A stretch of 64,000 bases of DNA, taken from positions 620,001 through 684,000 of the forward strand of contig CAWJNE010000021.1 of assembly GCA_963844175.1 (NCBI GenBank), given 5' to 3'. Numbering within the stretch: the stretch's first letter is position 1; every line of letters starts with the position of its first letter. Position numbers and translations under genes: made by a program. Of the stretch, positions 23,846 through 30,829 are shown one piece after another. Source of the stretch: JALZMG01 sp963844175. GTDB taxonomy: Bacteria; Actinomycetota; Acidimicrobiia; Acidimicrobiales; Ilumatobacteraceae. The notes beneath the pieces were generated by a model. That model was given only the letters and a program-made list of their open reading frames with translations. It did no database searches and was not told where the DNA came from.

Positions 23846-25066
23846 GTGGTCCAGCGGGTGGCGATGATCTCGCTGCACACGTCGCCGCTCGTGCAGCCCG
23901 GCGCCGGCGACAGCGGCGGGATGAACGTCTACGTCCGTGAGGTCGCGTCGGCGCTCGCTCAGGCTGGGGTCGAGTGCACGACGTACACGCGTGCCGACCG
24001 GCCGGGCCTGCCGCCCGAGGTCCAGGTCGAGCCGGGGCACCGGGTGGTACACGTTCCGGCCGGTCCCTTCGGGTTGCCGAAGGAGGAGCTGGCCGACGAG
24101 CTGGATGTGTTCACGACACGGGTGCGCGAGCACCTGCTCGCCGGACCCGGCACCGACGTCATCCACGGCAACTACTGGCTCAGCGGCATGGTCGGGCATC
24201 GGCTGAAGCACGACCTCGATGTGCCGCTCGTGTCGACGTTCCACACGCTGGCTCGCGTCAAGGCCGAGGGTGGTGACCTCGAGCCGACCTGGCGAGATCG
24301 GGCCGAAGCGGAGATCATCGGCTGCAGTGACGTGATCTGCGTCAGCTGCCCGGAGGAAGAGCGGCAGTTCCGCCGCTTGTACGGGGATCCGGCCGGCCGA
24401 CTCGAAGTCGTGCCCCCCGCCGTCGAACACGCCTTCTTCGCGCCGGGTGATCGGGGCGGCGCCCGGCGCGCCGTCGGGTTGCCCGACGACCGGCCGATCG
24501 TGCTGTTCGTCGGGCGGATCCAACCGCTCAAGGGGCCGGACGTGGCCGTTGCAGCGATGGCCCACGTGCCGGACGCCCTGCTCGTCATCGTCGGCGGTGC
24601 CAGCGGCCTCGACGGCGCGGCGGAGCTGGCGCGGGTGGAGCAGCTCGTCGACGAGCTCGACCTCGCCGACCGTGTGCGGTTCGTGGCGCCCCGCCCGCAC
24701 CACATCCTCTCCAGCTACTACCGCGCCGCCGATGTGGTCGTCGTGCCGAGCCGCAGCGAGAGCTTCGGGTTGGTCGCCCTCGAGGCGGCGGCGTGCGGCA
24801 TCCCGGTCGTCGCCAGTGCCGTCGGCGGGCTGCTCAACATCGTCCACGACGGGGTGACCGGGCTGCTCGTCGACGGGCGCGATCCGGCGCGCTTCGGGCG
24901 GGCGTTGCGCGAGGTGCTCAGCGATCCGATCGGTGCGGCGGGGATGGGCGAGGCGGCGGCCGTTCGGGCGCGTCGCTTCACGTGGGGGTTCACCGCAGCG
25001 CGGTTGCGGCGTGTGTACGCCGACCTCGCCGGCCGTCCCGCCATGGAGCTGGTGGCGTGCTCGTGA
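23846..25066 (+). CDS. mshA: D-inositol-3-phosphate glycosyltransferase (mycothiol synthesis)
   Basis: A 406-residue GT4 glycosyltransferase, the first committed step of mycothiol: UDP-GlcNAc plus inositol-3-phosphate. The N-terminus VAMISLHTSPLVQPGAGDSGGMNVYVREVA matches MshA; later VDVIHGNYWLSG-like and STFHTLARVKA, the phosphate-binding VLFVGRIQPLKGPD, and the GT-B motif SRSESFGLVALEAAACGIPVVAS. GTG 23846 was chosen, 13 nt after the XRE gene. It is followed by a YbjN gene, as in Mycobacterium. With SigR/RsrA at 44 kb it indicates mycothiol-based redox control. Confidence 0.92.
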   Translation: MVQRVAMISLHTSPLVQPGAGDSGGMNVYVREVASALAQAGVECTTYTRADRPGLPPEVQVEPGHRVVHVPAGPFGLPKEELADELDVFTTRVREHLLAGPGTDVIHGNYWLSGMVGHRLKHDLDVPLVSTFHTLARVKAEGGDLEPTWRDRAEAEIIGCSDVICVSCPEEERQFRRLYGDPAGRLEVVPPAVEHAFFAPGDRGGARRAVGLPDDRPIVLFVGRIQPLKGPDVAVAAMAHVPDALLVIVGGASGLDGAAELARVEQLVDELDLADRVRFVAPRPHHILSSYYRAADVVVVPSRSESFGLVALEAAACGIPVVASAVGGLLNIVHDGVTGLLVDGRDPARFGRALREVLSDPIGAAGMGEAAAVRARRFTWGFTAARLRRVYADLAGRPAMELVACS

Positions 25067-25112
25067 TCGACGGACACCACCGGATCGGCATCACCGAGGT
25101 GGACCGCACGTC

Positions 25113-25574
25113 ATGAGCGAGGTCTACGACGACGCCGCGCTGGCAGTCGTGGAGCGGCGTCTCGACGAGTGGTTGGCGTCGATCGCGGCGAGCGCCAGCG
25201 TGCCGGTCGAGTCGATCGAGCGGGCCGAGGGCGACGTGCGCCGCTGGTACGTCCGCCTGCGCGGTGAGGACAAGGAGTTCACGACGGTGTGGCTGACGCT
25301 CGGCCAGCGCACGCTGCGCTACGAGACCTACGTGCTGCCGGCGCCGGAGGAGAACGCCGCCGAGCTGTACGAGCACCTCTTGCGACGCAACGAGCGGCTG
25401 GTCGGCGCGCACTTCTCGATCGGCATCGAGGACGCCGTGTTCCTGCGCGGCGAGCTGCCGGTCGGCTCGTTGTCCGAGGCCGAGCTCGACCGGGCGATCG
25501 GCACGCTCTACGCCACGGTCGAGCAGTGCTTCCAGTCGCTGCTGCGCGTCGCCTTCGCCAGCCGCTTTACCTGA
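25113..25574 (+). CDS. YbjN-domain protein
   Basis: A 153-residue protein of the YbjN / putative sensory-transduction family: VERRLDEWLASIAAS, RRWYVRLRGEDKEFTTVWLTLGQRTLRYETYVLPAPEENAAELYEHLLRRN, and IGIEDAVFLRGELP. YbjN domains resemble type III secretion chaperones; their molecular role is not settled. ATG 25113, 46 nt after mshA, reproduces the mshA-ybjN order of Mycobacterium. Its stop codon is the first base triplet touching repeat copy A. Confidence 0.75.
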   Translation: MSEVYDDAALAVVERRLDEWLASIAASASVPVESIERAEGDVRRWYVRLRGEDKEFTTVWLTLGQRTLRYETYVLPAPEENAAELYEHLLRRNERLVGAHFSIGIEDAVFLRGELPVGSLSEAELDRAIGTLYATVEQCFQSLLRVAFASRFT

Positions 25575-25708
25575 TGGCCTCGCTCGCTCCGAAGACTCCG
25601 CTTACCGCTGCGGCAGAAGGCAGACTGCCGTGAGCTCGCTTCGCTCGCGAAGCCGGGCAAGGCCGGCCTGGGCGCTCACGCTCGCTGCGTAACGAACGCT
25701 CGGGAACC
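25573..25708 (+). repeat. dispersed repeat, copy A (with internal insert)
   Basis: Begins GATGGCCTCGCTCGCTCCG inside the YbjN stop codon (TGATGG) and ends CGAACGCTCGGGAAC. Compared with copies B-D it has about 35 extra bases in the middle that contain GAGCTCGCTTCGCTCGCGAAGC. The shared core GCCGGGCAAGGCCGGCC is present. Confidence 0.75.
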
Positions 25709-25734
25709 TCTCGACTCCAGACGCGACGAGGGCC

Positions 25735-25790
25735 GGTGCCAACCCCCCGATGGCACCAGCCCCGTCGGCGCAGCCGGGAATCCACCCGGC
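25735..25790. other. two hairpins in the YbjN-proC convergent gap
   Basis: GGTGCCA-9 nt-TGGCACC (25735-25757) and GCCGGG-AATCCA-CCCGGC (25773-25790) are perfect stems within the 290-nt gap between convergent genes. They could be terminators or part of a small RNA; I see no known RNA family, promoter or start. The rest of the gap (25791-25864) shows nothing. Confidence 0.35.
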
Positions 25791-25864
25791 GCGTCTCAAC
25801 GCCGTCAGACTAGGTGCTGCCCGCTGGTGAGAAAAGAGTCACGCCCGAAAAACAGTGGCGTAAT

Positions 25865-26650
25865 TCACAACCCGAGCTCGGCGCTCCGTGCTGCGGCGGC
25901 CCGGACCGCGGCGGCGACCGCGTCGCGCACGCCGCGTTCGTCGAGGACGGCCAGGCCCGCCGCCGTCGTGCCCCCAGGCGACGTCACGGCGGTGCGCAAG
26001 GCGGCGGCGTCGCCCCGCGCGGCGAGCAGCGCGGCCGAGCCGACCAGCAGCTGCGTCGTCAGCCGCTCGGCGAGCTCGTGCGACAGCCCGTTCTCGACCC
26101 CCGCCGCGACGAGGGCCTCGGCGACCAGGAACACGTAGGCCGGGCCCGACCCGCTGACCGCGGTCACGGCGTCCAGCTGTCGCTCGTCGACGCGCTCGAC
26201 GATGCCGACGGCGCCGAGCACCTCCTCCGCCCAGGCCAGGTCGGTCTCGCCGGCGCGGGTCCCTCCGGCGATCGCCGACGCCCCTTCCCGGATCAGCGCC
26301 GGCGTGTTGGGCATGGCCCGCACCACGGCGACGTCCGGCCCGGCGGCGGCCTCCAAACTGGCCAGGCGGACGCCGGCGGCGATCGACAGGATGCGTCCGG
26401 CGCCGGCGGCGACCGCCGCGCCGATGGCGGCGGCAACATCCCCCGGCTTGACGGCGATCAGCGCACTGTCGGCCGCGGCGACCTCCGACGAGACGAGGAC
26501 GCCCGGGAACATCGCCTCCAACGCCTGGCGACGTTCGGGCAGCGCTTCGCTGATCGCCAGCTCGTCGGCGGCCATGCCACTGGCGATCAACCCGCCGGCC
26601 AGCGCGGCGCCCATGTTGCCGCCGCCCACGATCACCAAGCGCCGGGCCAC
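25865..26650 (-). CDS. proC: pyrroline-5-carboxylate reductase
   Basis: A 261-residue enzyme making proline from pyrroline-5-carboxylate with NAD(P)H. The Rossmann start is RRLVIVGGGNMGAALAGGLI; ALIAVKPGDVAAAIGA, RAMPNTPALIREGASAI and VTAVSGSGPAYVFLVAEALV are the classic ProC signatures, with the C-terminal helical dimer domain LTTQLLVGSAALLA and SPGGTTAAGLAVLDERGVRDAV. GTG 26650 has TACCGT 6 nt upstream; a longer frame to 26752 lacks a signal. The mshA-ybjN-proC neighbourhood parallels Mycobacterium tuberculosis Rv0486-Rv0500. Confidence 0.93.
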   Translation of the reverse strand: MARRLVIVGGGNMGAALAGGLIASGMAADELAISEALPERRQALEAMFPGVLVSSEVAAADSALIAVKPGDVAAAIGAAVAAGAGRILSIAAGVRLASLEAAAGPDVAVVRAMPNTPALIREGASAIAGGTRAGETDLAWAEEVLGAVGIVERVDERQLDAVTAVSGSGPAYVFLVAEALVAAGVENGLSHELAERLTTQLLVGSAALLAARGDAAALRTAVTSPGGTTAAGLAVLDERGVRDAVAAAVRAAAARSAELGL

Positions 26651-26656
26651 CGGGTC

Positions 26657-26662
26657 ACGGTA
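26657..26662 (-). promoter_or_regulatory. leaderless-type -10 box for proC
   Basis: TACCGT on the minus strand, 6 nt before GTG 26650. Confidence 0.55.
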
Positions 26663-26779
26663 CCCCTCGTCGCGCGACGCCCTGCCGAGGCCGGCGCGAG
26701 CGAGACCGACATCCCCGAGCGCACCGACCCCGGCACCTCCCATGGGTGTCACGAGGAGACCGGATCGGAACGCGCGTGG

Positions 26780-26875
26780 TTCCCGAGCGTCCGTTCCGCA
26801 GCGATCGTGACAGCCCAGGCCGGCCTTGCCCGGCCCACGCCGAGGAGCGGAGTCTTCGGAGCGAGCGAGGCGATC
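26780..26875 (-). repeat. dispersed repeat, copy E (minus strand)
   Basis: Read on the minus strand from 26875: CGCCTCGCTCGCTCCGAAGA, GTGGGCCGGGCAAGGCCGGCC, CTGTCACGATCGCTGCG, ending GACGCTCGGGAA. It is the only copy not placed at a stop codon; it lies between the proC start and the start of the SAM hydroxide adenosyltransferase gene, and its first ATG is ATC. Confidence 0.72.
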
Positions 26876-26883
26876 CAGCTCGG

Positions 26884-26889
26884 TACCCT
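26884..26889 (+). promoter_or_regulatory. leaderless-type -10 box for the SAM hydroxide adenosyltransferase gene
   Basis: TACCCT, 8 nt before ATG 26898. Confidence 0.5.
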
Positions 26890-26897
26890 CGGCGCGA

Positions 26898-27758
26898 ATG
26901 GCCCGCCGCTACGACACGGTGTCCTTGCTCACCGACTACGGCTGGGAGGACGAGTTCGTCGGCGTCGTCAAGTCGGTGCTGCGTGACCTGGCGCCGCACG
27001 CCACGGCGATCGACCTCACCCATGGTGTGCGCCCGTTCGACGTGCGCGGCGGTTCGCTGGCGCTCGCCCGCGCCATCCCCTACGTCGCCGAGGGCGTGGT
27101 GGTCGCCGTCGTCGACCCCGGTGTGGGGACCGCCCGCCGCGCCGTCGCCGTCGAGGTCGCCGGCGGCGCCGGGGTCCTCGTTGGGCCGGACAACGGCCTG
27201 TTGGCGCCGGCCGTCGCCATCGCCGGCGGCGCCGAACGAGCTGTCGAGCTGGTCAACCCGCGCTACCAGCTCGACGCGCCTGGCTCCACGTTCGCCGGGC
27301 GTGACGTGTTCGCGCCGGCGGCCGCCCACCTGTGCAACGAGGTCGACATCACCGACCTCGGCCCGGCCATCGACCCCTACGCCCTGCTCCCCGGCATGGT
27401 GCCCCTGCCGCGCGACGAGGCCGACGGGATCCACGCCGAGGTCCTGTGGGTCGACCGATTCGGCAACTGCCAGCTCAACGTCGGCCCCGAGGATCTGCCG
27501 GCCGGTGTCGAGGCCTGGCGGGTGGTCGTCGGCGGCGAGACCCGGGTGGCCCGCATCGACACCGCCTTCGGGAACCTGTCCGTCGGCGCGGTGGGCCTGA
27601 TCCTCGATTCGCAGGGCGTCTACGCCCTCGCCCTCGACCGCCGCTCCGCCGCCGCCGAGCTCGACATCGGCGTCGGCGACTCGGCGATCCTCTCGCCGCT
27701 CGACGACGACGAGCCGAGGTTGGCCGCCTCGCCGGTGGAGCTGCGCGCCCGCCAGTAG
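26898..27758 (+). CDS. SAM hydroxide adenosyltransferase (DUF62 family)
   Basis: A 286-residue protein of the fluorinase/chlorinase-like SAM_HAT family, whose common members split S-adenosylmethionine into adenosine and methionine using water. Signatures: TVSLLTDYGWEDEFVGVVKSVL, TAIDLTHGVRPFDVRGGSLAL, VVAVVDPGVGTARRAVAVE, LVGPDNGLLAPA, AGRDVFAPAAAHL, and VDRFGNCQLNV with the C-terminal barrel. No halide-loop insert of true fluorinases is seen. ATG 26898 is set by the -10 box; the frame opens further upstream into the repeat. Confidence 0.87.
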   Translation: MARRYDTVSLLTDYGWEDEFVGVVKSVLRDLAPHATAIDLTHGVRPFDVRGGSLALARAIPYVAEGVVVAVVDPGVGTARRAVAVEVAGGAGVLVGPDNGLLAPAVAIAGGAERAVELVNPRYQLDAPGSTFAGRDVFAPAAAHLCNEVDITDLGPAIDPYALLPGMVPLPRDEADGIHAEVLWVDRFGNCQLNVGPEDLPAGVEAWRVVVGGETRVARIDTAFGNLSVGAVGLILDSQGVYALALDRRSAAAELDIGVGDSAILSPLDDDEPRLAASPVELRARQ

Positions 27759-27761
27759 CGT
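27756..27761 (+). promoter_or_regulatory. leaderless-type -10 box for the 27-aa microprotein
   Basis: TAGCGT, 8 nt before ATG 27770; the TAG is also the stop of the preceding gene. Confidence 0.45.
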
Positions 27762-27769
27762 GCGGTCTG

Positions 27770-27853
27770 ATGCGCCCGGCCACCACGCTCGCCATCGGCC
27801 TGCTGCTACTGGTCATCCTCCTCGCCGGCGTCATCGCCCTCATCCGCCTGTGA
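27770..27853 (+). CDS. 27-residue single-helix membrane microprotein
   Basis: MRPATTLAIGLLLLVILLAG continues VIALIRL: essentially one transmembrane helix with Arg at both ends. It is too short for automatic gene callers, but it has a TAGCGT box at the usual leaderless spacing, a clean ATG, and an 8-bp hairpin 4 nt after its stop. No function can be proposed; small membrane proteins often bind larger membrane complexes. Confidence 0.5.
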   Translation: MRPATTLAIGLLLLVILLAGVIALIRL

Positions 27854-27857
27854 CGCG

Positions 27858-27876
27858 GTCGCGCCAGCGGCGCGAC
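27858..27876 (+). terminator. hairpin after the 27-aa gene
   Basis: GTCGCGCC-AGC-GGCGCGAC, a perfect 8-bp stem with a 3-nt loop, 4 nt after the microprotein stop. The 108-nt gap also holds ACCCGGG-atcga-CCCGGGT at 27923-27941 just before the next gene. Confidence 0.5.
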
Positions 27877-27961
27877 GGCGGGGTGTAAGGCGCCGGCGGG
27901 TTCGTTCGTCAGGTTCGTCGTCACCCGGGATCGACCCGGGTCATGACGAAGGGAGCGAGCA

Positions 27962-28339
27962 ATGCGCACCATCCTGCGGACGACGGTCGCCGCGGCGGCG
28001 ATCGCCGGCCTCAACCTGGCCGGGACCTCGGCGCTGGCGGGGCCGCCGGAGCCCGACCCGTTCGAGGAGCTGACCGTGGTCGAGCTGCTCGGCGACCAGC
28101 CACTCGACGACCTGACCGGCGACACCTGCGAACCCACCGAGGGCCCGTGTGGTGGTGGCGACGAGGACGATCCCGTCGATCCAGTCGTCCCCGACGGTCC
28201 GGACGAGGTGACCGACGACCCGTGCGATCCCGTCGAATCCGACTGCGGCGACGACGACGACGATGACGACGACGATCCGGCGCCGGAACCCTGCGTCCTC
28301 GACGAGGTGTGCACGCGCACCCCGACGTTCACGGGATGA
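27962..28339 (+). CDS. secreted Asp-rich protein with three Cys pairs
   Basis: 125 residues. MRTILRTTVAAAAIAGLNLAG is a signal peptide with likely cleavage after ALA at about residue 26. The mature part is very acidic, with a run of nine Asp, and holds three evenly spaced Cys pairs: CEPTEGPC, CDPVESDC and CVLDEVC. This looks like a repeated C-x5/6-C unit that could form disulfides or bind metal. A Shine-Dalgarno-like AAGGGAG precedes ATG 27962. Only 7 nt separate it from the L,D-transpeptidase gene. I do not recognise the family. Confidence 0.65.
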   Translation: MRTILRTTVAAAAIAGLNLAGTSALAGPPEPDPFEELTVVELLGDQPLDDLTGDTCEPTEGPCGGGDEDDPVDPVVPDGPDEVTDDPCDPVESDCGDDDDDDDDDPAPEPCVLDEVCTRTPTFTG

Positions 28340-28346
28340 GGGCGTG

Positions 28347-29200
28347 ATGCCTGTCGTCATCGGGAGCCGTCGCACCAGGGCGGTGCTCGCCCTCGTCGCC
28401 CTCGGCGCGACCGCCTGTCGCGGCCGGGCCGCTGACAGCTCCGCAGCGTCCACGACCACACCGGCGCCGACCGTGTTGCCCCGGCCATCCACGCCGCCGT
28501 CGACGCTGACCGTCGCGGCGACGATCCCCGACGTCGTGGCGGCGACGCGTGTCCGTCGACGACCACCGTCGCCGAGCCGATCGCCGCGCCGGCGGCGATG
28601 CGTGCCGTGTCGCTCGTCGACCGTCTGGCGGTGTTCGACGGGCCGGCCGGTGCCGAGGTCGCCGAGGTCCCGGCGACGACGGCGTTCGGGACGCCGACGG
28701 TGCTCGGGGTGGTGGACGCCGCGGCGGAGTCCGCTCCCGTCCCGGGATGGGTCCACGTGCTGCTGCCGATGCGCCCGACCGGCTCGTCCGGCTGGGTCCG
28801 GGCCGGCGACGTGCGGCTCGAGCCGGTCGCCGGCGAGATCCACATCGACCTCGCCGCCCGCACGCTCCGCTTCGTCGAGCACGGCTCGGTGGTCGGCGAG
28901 TGGCCGGTGGCCATCGGGACACCGGATCGGCCGACCCCGACCGGGCGGTTCTTCGTCACCGACAAGCTCGACACCGGTGACCCGGACAGCGTGTGGGGCC
29001 GCGTGGCCGTCGGCATCTCTGCGTTCTCCGGGGTGCTGACCGACTTCATCGGTGGTGTCGGTCAGATCGGCGTGCACGGAACGAACAACCCGGACTCGAT
29101 CGGGCGCGCCGCGTCCAGCGGGTGCATCCGGCTGCCCAACGAGGTGATCGAGGCGCTCATCGACCGCCTTCCGCTGGGCACCCCTGTCCTCATCAGGTGA
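28347..29200 (+). CDS. L,D-transpeptidase (YkuD) exported protein, one-base frameshift
   Basis: Cell-wall crosslinking enzyme. The C-terminal YkuD domain reads EIHIDLAARTLRFVEHGSVVGEWPVAIGTPDRPTPTGRFF, then IGVHGTNNPD and ASSGCIRLPNEVI with the catalytic His and Cys. An SH3-like stretch precedes it. The signal/lipoprotein start MPVVIGSRRTRAVLALVALG-ATAC lies in a different frame, followed by a Thr/Pro linker. One missing base near 28539-28544 (in GGCGGCG) joins them as ...DVVAADACPSTTTVAEPIAAP. It probably works outside the membrane on 3-3 peptidoglycan crosslinks. Confidence 0.82.
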
Positions 29201-29207
29201 GCGGCGC

Positions 29208-29213
29208 GATCCT
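29208..29213 (+). promoter_or_regulatory. variant -10 box for the sigma/anti-sigma fusion gene
   Basis: GATCCT, 7 nt before ATG 29221; A2 and T6 fit, T1 does not. Confidence 0.3.
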
Positions 29214-29220
29214 TGCGACC

Positions 29221-30789
29221 ATGGACGGCGCCAGCGACGCCTCGCTCGTCGAGCGGGTGCGCGCCGGCGACCGGGCGGCGTTCGGTGAGCTGTTCGAGCG
29301 ATGGCACGACCGGGTGTTCAACGTCGCCCGCGGTGTGGTCCGCCGACCGGAGCTGGCCGCCGACGTCACCCAGGACGCGTTCCTCACCGCCTGGCAACGC
29401 CTCGACCGGCTCGACGACGTGAACGCCTTCGGCGGATGGCTGTTGCGACTGACCCGCAACCGGGCCCTCGACGTGCTGCGGCGAGAAGGCCGCTCGACGC
29501 CGTCCGAGGGTGCGGTCGTGGCGGCACAGGACGCCGAGGCGGCGACGGATTCGCCGGCCGACCTGGCGGAAGCCCACGAGAGCGAGGCGCTGTTGTGGGC
29601 CGCCGCCGAGGCGCTGGGCGAGCGCGACGCCTCGCTGCTCGACCTGCACCTGCGCCACGGGCTCACGCCGAGCGAGCTGGCCGCCGACCTCGGCGTGACC
29701 CCCAACCACGCCCACCAGCTGCTGTTCCGGCTGCGCGCCCGGCTGGGCGATGCCATCGGTGCGTTCCTGCTGTGGCACCGGGGCCGGCCGACCTGCCCGC
29801 TGCTGGCCGCCGTCGTCGGTTCGACGTTCGACGCCGACACGGCCAGTGCCGTCCGGCGTCACGAACGGTCCTGCGCCACCTGCATCGAACAGCGACGCCG
29901 GCAGACCGATCCGGTCAAGCTGTTCGCCGCCGTCCCGCTGGCTGCCGTCCCCCTCTTCCTGCGCGCCCGCACCGCGCACGGGCTGCAGGCCGAGGGCATC
30001 CCGGTGCCCGCCAACGAGCTCGGCGCCGTGACGGGTGCACCGGGACACGAGGAGGCGACCGGAGATCCCCCCTCGGAGCAGGGGCCGCCCGCCGCCCGCC
30101 CGTCGTCCTGGCGCTGGCCGGTCGCTGCTGCCGCCGTCGTGCTGCTCGTCGCCGCCGGCGCGATGCTGCTGCGCGCCGAGTCGGCCGAGGCCCCGGACTC
30201 GGACTCGGCCGCCGCCGTCGGGTCGGTCCCGGTCGCACCGCCCCCGACCTCGACGACGCCGCGCACAACCACGACGGAGCCGCCCACCACCTCGACGACC
30301 TCGACGACCTCGACGACCTCGACGACCTCCACGACGTCGACGACCTCGACGACGGCGCCGTCCACGACCGCCGTCGTGCTGGTCGTCCCCGACCCCGTGG
30401 TGCCACCGACGCCGGACGAGCCGGTCCCCGAGCCGGAGCGACCGCCTGATCCGGCACCCGATCCGCAGCCCGATCCGCAACCGGACCCCCAACCCGACCC
30501 GGACCCGGACCCTGAACCGGACCCGGACCCGGAACCGGAGCTGCCGGCACCGTCCATCCTGCGCTTCGTGCTCGGCCCGGGCACCCATCGCTGCCCGGCC
30601 AACCTCGTCCCCAACGTCGCACGATGGTTGACGGCTGATGCCACGGAGGTGGTCCTGTCGTCGCCGGCCGGCTCGTCGACGGGCGGCACGAGCGGTCAGC
30701 GCGAGCTCTGCCTCGCCCGCGGCGACGCCGTCACCCTCAGCGCCAGCTCGCCCGGCGGCACGGATTCGGCGACGGTCGTGAGCGGTTGA
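29221..30789 (+). CDS. ECF sigma factor fused to zinc anti-sigma, membrane helix and external domain
   Basis: 522 residues with unusual architecture. Residues 5-90 are sigma region 2 (AFGELFERWHDRVFNVARGVV, DVTQDAFLTAWQRL, WLLRLTRNRALDVLRRE); 120-180 are region 4 (LLDLHLRHGLTPSELAADLG, HAHQLLFRLRARLG). H214-x3-C218-x2-C221 matches the zinc anti-sigma (ZAS) motif. One membrane helix follows at about 300-317, then a Thr/Ser repeat, a Pro-Asp/Glu repeat, and an external domain with two Cys. This puts sigma, inhibitor and sensor in one chain, so activation may need proteolysis. It follows an L,D-transpeptidase gene by 20 nt. Confidence 0.78.
   Translation: MDGASDASLVERVRAGDRAAFGELFERWHDRVFNVARGVVRRPELAADVTQDAFLTAWQRLDRLDDVNAFGGWLLRLTRNRALDVLRREGRSTPSEGAVVAAQDAEAATDSPADLAEAHESEALLWAAAEALGERDASLLDLHLRHGLTPSELAADLGVTPNHAHQLLFRLRARLGDAIGAFLLWHRGRPTCPLLAAVVGSTFDADTASAVRRHERSCATCIEQRRRQTDPVKLFAAVPLAAVPLFLRARTAHGLQAEGIPVPANELGAVTGAPGHEEATGDPPSEQGPPAARPSSWRWPVAAAAVVLLVAAGAMLLRAESAEAPDSDSAAAVGSVPVAPPPTSTTPRTTTTEPPTTSTTSTTSTTSTTSTTSTTSTTAPSTTAVVLVVPDPVVPPTPDEPVPEPERPPDPAPDPQPDPQPDPQPDPDPDPEPDPDPEPELPAPSILRFVLGPGTHRCPANLVPNVARWLTADATEVVLSSPAGSSTGGTSGQRELCLARGDAVTLSASSPGGTDSATVVSG
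30283..30360 (+). repeat. 9-bp tandem repeat encoding Thr-Ser-Thr units
   Basis: Repeats of TCGACGACC/TCCACGACG encode (TST)n in the extracytoplasmic linker of the sigma fusion. Such arrays gain and lose units easily, so linker length may vary between strains. Confidence 0.6.
30424..30546 (+). repeat. imperfect tandem repeat encoding Pro-Asp/Glu/Gln units
   Basis: Imperfect 6-bp units such as CCGGAC, CCCGAC and CCGCAG encode alternating PD, PE and PQ residues: a stiff wall-spanning linker between the membrane helix and the C-terminal domain. Confidence 0.55.
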
Positions 30790-30814
30790 GGACGGGGTCG
30801 CCGCGGCACGTCGC

Positions 30815-30820
30815 TACGAT
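30815..30820 (+). promoter_or_regulatory. leaderless-type -10 box for the acyl-CoA ligase gene
   Basis: TACGAT, 9 nt before ATG 30830. Confidence 0.5.
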
Positions 30821-30829
30821 CTCGCCCCG

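Noticed and set aside
25700..25800. tRNA-like arm CCGGGAATCCACCCGG
   Set aside because: The loop is AATCCA, not the T-loop TTCGANN, and no acceptor or anticodon arms can be drawn at tRNA spacing.
25575..25864. possible riboswitch or structured RNA
   Set aside because: It lies between two convergent 3' ends, so it leads into no gene; no known cobalamin, glycine or c-di-AMP core motif found.
26898..27758. fluorinase
   Set aside because: Belongs to the wider SAM hydroxide adenosyltransferase family; the halide-binding insertion loop of true fluorinases is not visible.
30283..30546. CRISPR-like or satellite array
   Set aside because: The short units encode in-frame Thr/Ser and Pro-Asp/Glu linkers of one protein and there are no unique spacers.
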